Program-made: the position numbers and the translations under genes | In this document: piece by piece, positions 33,401-40,928 of the stretch | Position numbering within the stretch: the first letter of the stretch is position 1 | How the letters are laid out: every line of letters begins with the position of its first letter | Notes under the pieces: generated by a model | What the model was told of the DNA's origin: nothing | Database searches by the model: none | Seen by the model: only the letters and a program-made list of their open reading frames with translations | Assembly: GCA_041659605.1 (NCBI GenBank) | Contig: JBAZXW010000007.1 | Coordinates: forward strand, 1-64,000 | Direction: 5' to 3' | Source: Solimonas sp041659605 | Lineage (GTDB): Bacteria; Pseudomonadota; Gammaproteobacteria; Nevskiales; Nevskiaceae | DNA: 64,000 nucleotides

Positions 33401-36157
33401 GTCGACCGCATCGACGCGCAGCCGGTGCAGATGCGTCTGACCCGCTACCGGCGCGAGGCGGCGCCTTCGGCACAGCCGCCGGGGCTGCCCCCGGTGTTGT
33501 TGATCCACGGCTACAGCGCGAGCGGCACCACCTTCGCGCATCCTGCGCTCAAGCCCGGCCTGGCGCGCGACCTGGCGCTGCGCGGTCGCGATGTCTGGGT
33601 GGCCGATCTGCGCAGCAGCGCCGGTCTGCCCACGGCGACGCATCCGTGGACTTTCGAGCAGGTCGGGCTCAACGACATTCCGGCAGCGGTGGATCACATC
33701 TGGCGGCGCAGCGGCTGCCAGCCGATCGACGTCGTCGCGCATTGCATGGGGGCGGTGATGCTGAGCATGGCCGTGCTGACCGCACGCAAGTCGCGGGATG
33801 AACTCGCCGAACTGCTGCGCCCGCACAGCGCCGACCCCGACTGCGTGCCGATCGACCGCTTCGAGGCCGAGCGGCGCGCGTTGCCGGAGCGCATTCGCCG
33901 CGTCGTGCTGTCGCAGAACGGTCCGGTGATGGTGATGAGCCAGCAGAATGTGTTCCGCGCCTACGTGATGTCGTACATCGAGGCGCTGTTCGGACCGCTG
34001 CGCTACGACTTCCGGCCGGAGGCCGAGCCGGGCCTGGCCACGCATCTGTTCGACCGCCTGCTCGGCAGCCTGCCGTATCCGGACGAGGATCTGCGCCGCG
34101 AGAACAGCCCGCGCGTCTGGCGCCATACGCGCTTCGTCGGCACCCGCCATCGCATGGACGCGCTGTACGGGCGCACGTTCTCGCTGAAGAACGTTGATGA
34201 CGGGGTGCTGGAGGCCATCGACGATCTGTTCGGTCCGCTGAGCCTGGATACGGTCGCGCAAGTGATTCACTTCAGCCTGCTGGAAACGATCACCAGCCGC
34301 GCCGGGTGCAACCGTTTCGTTACGCCCGAGGCGCTGCAGGCCTGCTGGACCTTTCCGACGCTGGGCCTGCACGGCGCGGAGAACGGTCTTGCCGATATCG
34401 CCACGCTGTATCGCCTGCAGGCGGTGATGAAATCGGCCGGGCGCGACATCCGCATCGTGCGGCTCGAAGGGCAGGGCCACCAGGACAGCCTGATCGGCAC
34501 GCGCTCGCCAAAGACCTTCGAGCACATCCGCGACTTTCTCGACCAAGCCGGGCCTGCAGTGACGACGCCGGTCGCGGCCTGGTGCCTGGCGCAGGCGCCG
34601 GCGCTCGGGCCGATTCTCGGCCTGGACGCACAGGGCGTGCTGCACGCGGGTATCGGTGCGCATCCGCGCCAGGGGCGGGCCGACGCGCTGTGCGTGCTGC
34701 CGATCGAGCGCGTCGATGATCGCTGGACGTACGCGGGACTGCTGCACCGTCTGGGGCTGGCGCTGCGGCAGACGCTCCAGCCTGTAGCCCGCGAGGGCGA
34801 CTGGTTCACGCTGCCACTGCCGGCCTGGGCGCAGGCCGCGCCGGTGCAGCACGTCCTGTTGTTGATGATCTACGCGTGTCCGGATGTACCGGCGGATGGC
34901 GATCTTGCCGCCGCGCTCGATGCCGCGCTGCTGCGCCTCAACACGGATGCCGCCGCGGAGGAACGCCTCGCCTGCGTCGATGTGGATTCACCGCGCACTG
35001 CAGCGGAGGCACCGCTGCGCATCGCGCTCGGCAGCTGCGGGTATCCGCCGGGCCTCTTCAATCATGTCCCTGCCGCGGCCGCGTGGCGGCGTCTCAATGC
35101 GCGTCTCGATCGCGGCGACGGTCCGCAGCTGCTGATGCTGACCGGCGACCAGATCTACGTCGATGCAAGCGCCGGAATGTTCGATCCGGCGCAGGTGCAG
35201 GATCGCTATGCACGCCCGCACGAAGCCTGGCTGCGCAGCCGCCCGGTGCGCGATGCACTACGGCGCGTGCCGGCGGTGACGCTGCTCGACGACCACGAGA
35301 TCGACGACAACTGGCAGCCGGTGGCTGGCGCCGCCGGCGACGCCGCGTTCGACGCCAACGAGCGGCGCCGGCGCGAGGGCATCGCGCACTTCTTGCGCTA
35401 CCAACGTCCTGCGGGGCGTCCGGCGGGGCGTCCTGCGGGCGCAGACGCGGACGATCTGTCGCTGCAGTTCGAGCGGCAGGGTGCGCGTGTGTTCGTACTG
35501 GACACGCGCACCCAGCGGCGCCTGCGCGCGTCGACGCGAACCGACGCACCGATGCTCGACGAACTGCGGCAATGGCCGGCGCTGAAGGCCTGGCTTCTGG
35601 ACGATGCGCATCGCGATAGCCCCAAGCTGATTCTGTCGCCGGCCGCGATCCTGCCGCGGCACCGTCGCGCCGCCCGCGCACAGCTCGCGCTGGCGCGTGT
35701 CGACGACGGAGCACATGCGGCGCTGAGATCCGACGGTTGGGACGGTTATCCCGACACCTTCTATCGCCTGCTCGCGCTGATCGCCGACCATCGCATTCCG
35801 CGCGTGGTATTCCTGTCCGGCGACGAGCACCTGGGGCTGCTGGTCCAGGCGCGGCTGCGAAGTCCGCGCCTGTTGCCGCGCGAACACGCCGTGCGCCTGC
35901 TGTCGATCCATACACCGGGACTGAACACGCCGTATTGTTTCGCCAACGCGCAAGCGTCCGATTTCATTCTCGACGAGCGCTTTCGTTTCTTCGGTGAGGG
36001 CCGCGGTACCTATCGCTGCGCCGTGCGCACGCAGACGTTCACCGGCGCAGGCTTCACCTGGATCACGCTGGCTCGCGACGGCAACGACTGGCAGCTGGAG
36101 GTCGAGTACGACGACGGCAGCGGCGCCGCGCAGCGCCGGCGGACGTTCCGGCTCTAG
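30449..36157 (+). CDS. Trifunctional fusion: GMC oxidase, alpha/beta hydrolase, PhoD-like phosphatase
   Basis: A 1902-residue protein built from three enzyme folds. Residues about 40-620 are a cholesterol-oxidase-like GMC flavoprotein: FAD motif GSGYGG at 47-52, a four-cysteine motif at 232-242 (CKRCGDCATGC, followed by NHGAKESL), and VHPLGGCPMGD near 550. Residues about 620-1000 are a beta-rich region that I do not recognise. Residues about 1010-1370 are an alpha/beta hydrolase with HGYSASG at 1020-1026, the elbow AHCMG with Cys1099 where Ser is usual, and His1344 (GQGHQD). Residues about 1520-1890 match PhoD-like metallophosphatases: GDQIYVD (Asp1567), DDHEIDDNW (1614-1622) and SGDEH (1792-1794). 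There is no signal peptide, so a cytoplasmic or membrane-associated location is inferred. The GTG start overlaps the kinase stop. Two-domain GMC-hydrolase fusions are known for sterol-like substrates; the added phosphatase is unusual. The substrate is unknown. Confidence 0.87.
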   Translation: MSRWQPGPSRKTTRWLSKEAAELFADARRCGAGADAVEPAFDVLIVGSGYGGAIAAAELAGCRTQSGLPVRIAVIERGREYLPGAFPSQLAELPAHLRGAFAGKKRGGEGLFDIRADGDVSVVQANGLGGGSLINAGVMEVPRPPVFDERWPQALRGGDALQDCYVEARQLLGASMPDGSPNRIGLHAQHRHQLPAKTQALRGLAPDRFREAAITIAMSDTPSSAGVQLNACKRCGDCATGCNHGAKESLDTNLLVRAARQGAEIWCGATALRMRRPQGRRDCWSVQFVHTDERLALREGREFWVVAHRVIVAAGALGSTEILLRSRESCTDLTFSAQLGERFSGNGDTIAFGYNYGDRARANAVADEDQAPSERGIGPTITGIVEAEACLPRDPRRWPIVIEEMAVPGALRRAAEESITTTDTLHRLAEYDGSRHESGHPADDCHAVHRERIRDMSIFAAMGDDGAGGRLRLAPGGERARTDGQIDVVWPQARDLPLFDAQVNRIDTLARAAGYGGRTFANPVWRFLPADMARMLGMRKGPPVTVHPLGGCPMGDSAAAGVVDACGRVYDAGSTDASAPFHDGLCVLDGAIVPCALAINPALTIAALALRAVRALRADWKWASPQPATPGPGAGTLLRPRLRDVEHETRERAANPGEGTVVGVTERLAGTVLLRDRSGVARRCRVELTLSYEPLRLARLFTPDREGRLSGASLQVRTTPQSGTQLRIFPYDEWERIQRLGLPDAERECLQAAAARSYAVTGTLTILQRASSRSLTRVLCAGWAWARNRGTRDAWQKLVARVGSIGADSAPSQGVGDYLRDLTRLASHAGEIRRFDYALRIGAEISTPAAEGVARFDPGAGFAGGTIVGGKRITYTRPGNPWRQLQELELSELAGALAKRQSARLVLDPQYLAERSHPLLRIESQRDHVEALADLVSLAAYFLRMMLSIHIWNARKPDAPKPRQVQRLPGRLPGLPEPELHWIEVDRIDAQPVQMRLTRYRREAAPSAQPPGLPPVLLIHGYSASGTTFAHPALKPGLARDLALRGRDVWVADLRSSAGLPTATHPWTFEQVGLNDIPAAVDHIWRRSGCQPIDVVAHCMGAVMLSMAVLTARKSRDELAELLRPHSADPDCVPIDRFEAERRALPERIRRVVLSQNGPVMVMSQQNVFRAYVMSYIEALFGPLRYDFRPEAEPGLATHLFDRLLGSLPYPDEDLRRENSPRVWRHTRFVGTRHRMDALYGRTFSLKNVDDGVLEAIDDLFGPLSLDTVAQVIHFSLLETITSRAGCNRFVTPEALQACWTFPTLGLHGAENGLADIATLYRLQAVMKSAGRDIRIVRLEGQGHQDSLIGTRSPKTFEHIRDFLDQAGPAVTTPVAAWCLAQAPALGPILGLDAQGVLHAGIGAHPRQGRADALCVLPIERVDDRWTYAGLLHRLGLALRQTLQPVAREGDWFTLPLPAWAQAAPVQHVLLLMIYACPDVPADGDLAAALDAALLRLNTDAAAEERLACVDVDSPRTAAEAPLRIALGSCGYPPGLFNHVPAAAAWRRLNARLDRGDGPQLLMLTGDQIYVDASAGMFDPAQVQDRYARPHEAWLRSRPVRDALRRVPAVTLLDDHEIDDNWQPVAGAAGDAAFDANERRRREGIAHFLRYQRPAGRPAGRPAGADADDLSLQFERQGARVFVLDTRTQRRLRASTRTDAPMLDELRQWPALKAWLLDDAHRDSPKLILSPAAILPRHRRAARAQLALARVDDGAHAALRSDGWDGYPDTFYRLLALIADHRIPRVVFLSGDEHLGLLVQARLRSPRLLPREHAVRLLSIHTPGLNTPYCFANAQASDFILDERFRFFGEGRGTYRCAVRTQTFTGAGFTWITLARDGNDWQLEVEYDDGSGAAQRRRTFRL

Positions 36158-36166
36158 CCCGGTGAG

Positions 36167-36802
36167 CTAGATCTTCAGCCCCGCCCGTGCGACGGCGAAT
36201 ACCGCCTCGGTGCGGTTGCGCACGCCCAGGCGTTTGAAGCACTCCGCCAGATGCGCCTTCACGGTCGCCTCCGACAGTTCCATCTCGCGCGCGATCACCT
36301 TGTTGGACTTGCCGAGCATCGCCAGCCGCAACGTCGCCAGCTGGCGCTCGGTCAAGCGGGCGACCGCGCTCGCATGCGGTACTTCGGCAGGCGGCGCCTC
36401 CGGGGTCTCGCTGTGGAGCGCATGCGGCGGCAGGTAGGTGCCGCCGGCGAGAACCAGGCGCAGCGCCGCCATCATGACCGCGTGGCTGGACGCCTTGGGG
36501 ATGAAGCCGGCGGCGCCTTCGTCGATGACCTGGCGGATCAGCGCGGGGTGCTCCTCAGCCGACAGCACGACGATCGCGGCCTCCTCAGCCTTGGCGCGGA
36601 TGGCGCGCAGTGCATCGAATCTCTGCAGGCCCGGCAGATGGAAATCGAGCAGGACGACATCGAACTTGCGTTGGCCGGCGAGTTCCAGCGCAGTGGCGCA
36701 GTTCGACGCTTGCGCGAAATTCAGGTCGTCGCCCAGATCGGCCAGCAACAGCTGCAGCCCTTCGCGGAACAGCTCGTGATCGTCAACCAGCAATATGTTC
36801 AA
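36167..36802 (-). CDS. NarL/LuxR-type response regulator
   Basis: A 211-residue regulator: a receiver domain (residues about 1-120) with the DDH acidic pocket (7-9), the phospho-acceptor Asp in VVLLDFHLPG near 53 and Lys in FIPKAS, then a C-terminal LuxR-type helix-turn-helix (LTERQLATLRLAMLGKSNKV, then VKAHLAECFKRLGV). It is convergent with the giant fusion gene and ends 9 bases from it. It is the only response regulator with a DNA-binding domain near the hybrid kinase and therefore its likely output, though the phosphotransfer route (kinase REC to an Hpt or direct) is not visible. Confidence 0.9.
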   Translation of the reverse strand: MNILLVDDHELFREGLQLLLADLGDDLNFAQASNCATALELAGQRKFDVVLLDFHLPGLQRFDALRAIRAKAEEAAIVVLSAEEHPALIRQVIDEGAAGFIPKASSHAVMMAALRLVLAGGTYLPPHALHSETPEAPPAEVPHASAVARLTERQLATLRLAMLGKSNKVIAREMELSEATVKAHLAECFKRLGVRNRTEAVFAVARAGLKI

Positions 36803-36920
36803 CGTTCCCCCCTTGGCCTGCCTTTTTTCCCTTTCTCGGAATGTAGACGATTTTCTGTGATATTGCCCTCATCCGCCCGGCGGCCTCGCGCGTAAAGGGA
36901 GGGCGGCTTAATCTTCGATC

Positions 36921-37700
36921 ATGGACTTCGCCTCCACATTTCTGCTGAGCATGCTGGTGGTCGTCGGCGCCAAGACCGGTGCCTGGCTCTGGCAGCTGCG
37001 CAACCACAATGCCGGCATGGTCGACGCCATCTGGGCGTGCACGCTCGGCAGCCTGGCGTTGCTGTACGCGCTGTGCGGCACGGCGCCGCTGGAACTGCGC
37101 CTGCTGCTGGCGGGCATGGACGGCGTCTGGGGATTGCGCCTGGGCCTGCACCTGTGGCGGCGCAACTATGGCAAGCCGGAGGACTGGCGTTACGCGCGCT
37201 TTCGCGCCGAATGGGGCGTGGCTGCCGACCGCAACATGTTCTGGTTCTTCCAGTTCCAGAACGTCTTCACGCTGATGCTGTCGGCCTCCGCCTTCGCCCC
37301 GGTGGCCTATCGCAGCGACCTGCCATCGATGGCCGCGCTGCTGTTGGCACTCGTGTTGTGGATTGCGTCGATTGCCGGCGAGACGATCGCCGATCGGCAG
37401 ATGGAGCGCTTCCGCGCCGATCCGGCCAAGCGCGGCCAGGTGTGTCGCGACGGCTGGTGGCGCTATTCGCGCCATCCCAACTACTTCTTCGAGTGCGTGC
37501 ACTGGCTGGCCTACGTGCCGCTGGCGATCGACGCCCCCTGGGGCTGGTTGTCTCTGGTGGCGCCCGTGGTGATGGCCTTCCTGCTGCTCAAGCTCTCGGG
37601 CGTGCCGCTGCTCGAGGCCGAGATGGTGCGTCGCAAGCCGGGCTACGCCGAATATCTGCGCACGACCAGCGTGCTGATTCCCTGGCCGCCTAAGAGCTGA
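36921..37700 (+). CDS. DUF1295 membrane protein (steroid 5-alpha-reductase-like)
   Basis: A 259-residue polytopic protein with about six hydrophobic segments. The C-terminal part has the family motif CRDGWWRYSRHPNYFFECVH and then GYAEYLRTTSVLIPW, shared with DUF1295 and 3-oxo-5-alpha-steroid 4-dehydrogenase-like membrane reductases. The actual substrate is not known. It starts a plus-strand group with a cyclopropane-synthase-type methyltransferase (21 bases on), suggesting work on membrane lipid acyl chains. DUF1295 and Cfa-like genes often travel together. Confidence 0.85.
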   Translation: MDFASTFLLSMLVVVGAKTGAWLWQLRNHNAGMVDAIWACTLGSLALLYALCGTAPLELRLLLAGMDGVWGLRLGLHLWRRNYGKPEDWRYARFRAEWGVAADRNMFWFFQFQNVFTLMLSASAFAPVAYRSDLPSMAALLLALVLWIASIAGETIADRQMERFRADPAKRGQVCRDGWWRYSRHPNYFFECVHWLAYVPLAIDAPWGWLSLVAPVVMAFLLLKLSGVPLLEAEMVRRKPGYAEYLRTTSVLIPWPPKS

Positions 37701-37721
37701 TCCAGAACTGAAACCAACTGC

Positions 37722-38765
37722 ATGAATGTGATCGACCTTTGTGAACGGGGCCGGGTGCCGGACGTGCTCGCTCGCCTGGGCATGCGCCAGCTGATGCGGC
37801 GTCGTCTGGTCGACGAGGCGAGCGAGAACGGCGAGCTGCGCTCGCAGCGTTTCACTCGCCTGCTCGACGAGCTGCGCGCGAGCCCGATCGCGGTCGAGAC
37901 CGGCGCTGCAAACGCGCAGCACTACGAGTTGCCGGCGGATTTTTTCCATCTGCACCTGGGGCCACGCCTGAAGTATTCCTGCGCCCTGTATCCGAGCGGC
38001 AACGAAACGCTGGCGCAGGCCGAGGAGCTGATGTTCCGGCTCTACGCCGAGCGCGCGCAGCTGGGCGACGGTCAGCGCGTGCTCGATCTGGGCTGCGGCT
38101 GGGGCTCGCTGTCGCTGTGGCTGGCGGAGCGGTATCCGAATTCGCAGATCGTCGGCTTGTCGAACTCGCACGGCCAGCGCGAGTTCATTCAAGCGCGCGC
38201 TGCAGAGCGTGGCCTGGGCAATCTGACCGTCCTGACCGGCAATGTCGTCGACTTCGACTTTCCGGCCTCGGGCATCGAAGCCGGATTCGACCGCGTCTTG
38301 TCGATCGAGATGTTCGAGCACATGAAGAACTACGGCCTGCTGCTGGCCAGGATCGCGCGCTGGATGAAGCCGGACGCGCGGTTGTTCGTGCACATCTTCG
38401 TGCACAGGCTGCTTGCCTATCATTTCCAGGACGACGGCGAATCCGACTGGATGAGCCGCTATTTCTTCACCGGCGGCACGATGCCGAGCGAGCATCTGCT
38501 CGCGCATTTCCAGGACGACGTGAAACTGCTGCGCCAGTGGTGGGTCTCAGGTACACACTACGAGCGCACGTCGAACCACTGGCTGGCCGGCATGGACACG
38601 CAGCGCGAGCGCATCCTGGCGGTGTTTGCCAAGACCTACGGCGAACGCGACGCGGCGATCTGGTTCCAGCGCTGGCGCATGTTCTACATGGCCGTCGCTG
38701 AACTGTTCGGCTATGCGCAGGGCAACGAGTGGGGCGTCGGGCACTACCTGTTTGCCCGGCGATGA
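37722..38765 (+). CDS. Cyclopropane-fatty-acyl-phospholipid synthase family methyltransferase
   Basis: A 347-residue SAM-dependent methyltransferase of the CFA synthase family. The SAM motif LDLGCGWGSLSLWLAERYP (about residues 121-139) is followed by LSNSHGQREFI and SIEMFEHMKNYG. It is about 35 residues shorter than E. coli Cfa, and the N-terminal lipid-binding part is abbreviated, as in the plant-like/short CFA group. It probably methylates unsaturated acyl chains of membrane phospholipids. Neighbouring DUF1295 supports a lipid-modifying module. Confidence 0.86.
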   Translation: MNVIDLCERGRVPDVLARLGMRQLMRRRLVDEASENGELRSQRFTRLLDELRASPIAVETGAANAQHYELPADFFHLHLGPRLKYSCALYPSGNETLAQAEELMFRLYAERAQLGDGQRVLDLGCGWGSLSLWLAERYPNSQIVGLSNSHGQREFIQARAAERGLGNLTVLTGNVVDFDFPASGIEAGFDRVLSIEMFEHMKNYGLLLARIARWMKPDARLFVHIFVHRLLAYHFQDDGESDWMSRYFFTGGTMPSEHLLAHFQDDVKLLRQWWVSGTHYERTSNHWLAGMDTQRERILAVFAKTYGERDAAIWFQRWRMFYMAVAELFGYAQGNEWGVGHYLFARR

Positions 38766-38791
38766 GGCAAGGTGGCGGCTGGAGGCGTGCG

Positions 38792-39559
38792 ATGAACAAA
38801 CTGCTTGCGGTGCTTCTCGGCGTACTGGCGCTGCCGGCGCTCGCCGGCACCGAACGGTTCTACGGCTATGCATTCGACCTGAAGACCGACCGCCATCTGT
38901 ACACCGAGGTGCACGAGCAGCGCATCGACAACGGGCGCTGGGTCGGCGGCAGCATCCGCTACTACTGGCCCGACGGCCGGCCGATGGGCGTGAAGTCGCT
39001 CGACTTCACCGATGACCCCTATGTCCCGGTGTACCGGCTCGATCTGCCGGAGCAGGGCTATACCGAGGCGATCACCGCGGTGCGCGATTCGATCCAGCTC
39101 GAACGCCGCGACAATGCCGGCGCGAAAGTGGAGTCGGCCACGGTCAAGCACGAGGGGCCGATGTGCGCCGATTCCGGCTTTCACAGCATGATCGTGTCGA
39201 GCTTCGACACGCTGCTGTCGGGCAAGACCATGAACTTCCGGCTCGTCGCCGCCGGCAGTCTGGACGCGTTCCGTTTCCGCGCGCGGCGCATCGACGACAC
39301 CCAGTTCGAAGGCAAGCCAGCCGTCCGCTTCTATGTCGAGCCCGATTCCTTCCTGCGCCTGCTGGTCGATCCCCTGGAGATGGTCTACGACCCGCAGCAG
39401 CGGCGTCTGCTGGAGTACCGCGGCGTGTCGAACATCCGCGACCCGAAGACCGGCGACCTGTTCGTGACCCGGATTGCCTATTATTCCGAGCCGCCGAAAG
39501 TCGTCGCGGTGCTGCCGCCGCTGGAGCCCAAGTGTCCCGAAGCCACGCTGTCCTGCTGA
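38792..39559 (+). CDS. Periplasmic protein of unknown function
   Basis: A 255-residue protein whose family I do not recognise. The ATG at 38792 (after a GGAGGC Shine-Dalgarno) yields a clear signal peptide, KLLAVLLGVLALPALAG. The mature part is rich in beta strands and aromatic/charged residues (TERFYGYAFDLKTDRHLYTE, YRLDLPEQGYTEAITAVRDS), ending with two cysteines (KCPEATLSC). It overlaps the start of the thioredoxin-like gene by 28 bases. Its place after the CFA-type gene suggests a role linked to membrane lipids, but no function can be assigned. Confidence 0.78.
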   Translation: MNKLLAVLLGVLALPALAGTERFYGYAFDLKTDRHLYTEVHEQRIDNGRWVGGSIRYYWPDGRPMGVKSLDFTDDPYVPVYRLDLPEQGYTEAITAVRDSIQLERRDNAGAKVESATVKHEGPMCADSGFHSMIVSSFDTLLSGKTMNFRLVAAGSLDAFRFRARRIDDTQFEGKPAVRFYVEPDSFLRLLVDPLEMVYDPQQRRLLEYRGVSNIRDPKTGDLFVTRIAYYSEPPKVVAVLPPLEPKCPEATLSC

Positions 39560-40866
39560 TCACGATCCTGCTGAATCTTGCTTCGGCATTTCCCGCGTTC
39601 GCATCCGCGTCCGGCGCTGCGCCTGAGGCGGATCTTCAGGCCGCGCTGACCGACGCCCGCGCGCGTCGCGCGGCGGTGCTGGTCGATTTCCACGCGCCCT
39701 GGTGCTACTCCTGCTACTACATGGCGCGCAACGTGCTCACCGGCGTCGAGTGGGACGCCGTGCGCAAGCGCGCCGTGATCCTGGAACAGGACGCCGACTC
39801 CCCGGCCGGTGCCGCGCTCAAGGCGCGCCTGGGCGTGAAGGCGCTGCCCAGTTACGTGCTTCTGGATGCGCAGGGAAACGAGCTCGGCCGCATTCTGGGC
39901 GAGCAGACGCGCGCCGATTTCTATACCGCTATCAACGGCCTGCTCGAACGCGGCAGCCCGCTCGATGCGCTCGCCGCACGCGTCAAGGACGGCAGCGCGG
40001 ATTCGCTGGCCGCGGCTCGCGAGGTTCTGGAGTCGTACCACGCGCGCTACGACGCCGACGGCGGCCTGACCTGGTTTGCGGGCCTGCCCGATGCGGCGCG
40101 CGTCGCGATCGAAGCCGATGCGGCAGGCAAGTCCTGGCTCGCGCGGCTGCGCTTCCTCGGCGCGGCGCAGAAGCATGACGTGCTGGCCTGCATGAGCGAA
40201 GGCAGGCTCGCGCTCGACGGCGCGCTCGGCTGCCAGCGTCCCTACGAGGTCGATCGCTACGCGTCCTGCACCGCCGACGCCGCGGAAAAGCCGGTGCTGG
40301 CCGCGCAGCGCACGCGTATGCTTGATCTGGTCGAGCAGGGCGTGTTTGGCGCGCAGCGCTGCGCGGACACGCGCTCGGTCGTGCTGACCACCGCCGATCT
40401 GCATGCGGCGCTGGCCGACGCGGACGCCGAGCGGGCGCTGCTGGAGCGCGCAGCAAGGGACGTCGATGCACGCATCGGTGACGACTGGCGCAAGGACCGC
40501 AATCTGTCCGACAACCTGCGCGTCTACCTCGAACGGCTGGCCAAGCGCAGCGGCGACTACTCGCGTCTCGATACGCTGATGCCCAAGCTGATCGCCGCCT
40601 GGCCCGACGATTACGTCTACGCGTTCCGCCACGGCCGCAGCCTGCTCGCGCGCGGCAAGGCCGCCGAGGCGCTGCCATTCCTCGACCAGGCAGCGGCCAA
40701 GGCTTACGGGATCAATCGCCTGCAGGTCGCCGACCAGCGCGTGCGCGCGCTGCAGAAGCTGGGGCGCGATGCCGAGGCGCGCCGCGTGGTCGCCGAGACG
40801 CTCAAGGCCAACGGCCCCTGGTTTGCCGAGGAAGCGGCCCGGCTCAAGGCGCTGTTGCAGGGCTGA
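39532..40866 (+). CDS. Exported thioredoxin-fold protein with TPR-like tail
   Basis: A 444-residue protein. The GTG at 39532 has a GGAG ribosome-binding site 5 bases upstream and begins a signal peptide (LLITILLNLASAFPAFASA). A thioredoxin-fold domain (about residues 28-140) carries the redox motif CYSC within HAPWCYSCYYM and the cis-Pro in KALPSYVLL, resembling the DsbD C-terminal domain. The rest is helical; the end (about 355-440) looks like TPR repeats (AFRHGRSLLARGKAAEALPF, ALQKLGRDAEARRVVAETL). It probably acts as a periplasmic thiol oxidoreductase. Several extra cysteines (ACMSEG, LGCQRP, ASCTAD, QRCADT) lie in the middle region. Confidence 0.8.
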   Translation: MSRSHAVLLITILLNLASAFPAFASASGAAPEADLQAALTDARARRAAVLVDFHAPWCYSCYYMARNVLTGVEWDAVRKRAVILEQDADSPAGAALKARLGVKALPSYVLLDAQGNELGRILGEQTRADFYTAINGLLERGSPLDALAARVKDGSADSLAAAREVLESYHARYDADGGLTWFAGLPDAARVAIEADAAGKSWLARLRFLGAAQKHDVLACMSEGRLALDGALGCQRPYEVDRYASCTADAAEKPVLAAQRTRMLDLVEQGVFGAQRCADTRSVVLTTADLHAALADADAERALLERAARDVDARIGDDWRKDRNLSDNLRVYLERLAKRSGDYSRLDTLMPKLIAAWPDDYVYAFRHGRSLLARGKAAEALPFLDQAAAKAYGINRLQVADQRVRALQKLGRDAEARRVVAETLKANGPWFAEEAARLKALLQG

Positions 40867-40928
40867 GCGGGTTCGCAAAACCGGCCGGGACCGGCTATAA
40901 AGCGCCCGCTCCCGTTCTCTCCTTGTTC

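Noticed and set aside
29882..34852. Very long minus-strand open frame (about 1650 codons) opposite the giant fusion gene
   Set aside because: It is a frame shadow caused by high GC codon bias; the product is rich in Arg/Ala/Gln without motifs, while the plus strand has clear enzyme motifs throughout.
35405..35446. Short tandem GRPAG coding repeat in the phosphatase module
   Set aside because: Only three near copies of a 12-base unit; probably a GC-rich slippage linker without wider meaning.
40890..40905. CTATAAAG upstream of purU as a promoter -10
   Set aside because: It matches only loosely and no -35 is seen at a suitable distance.
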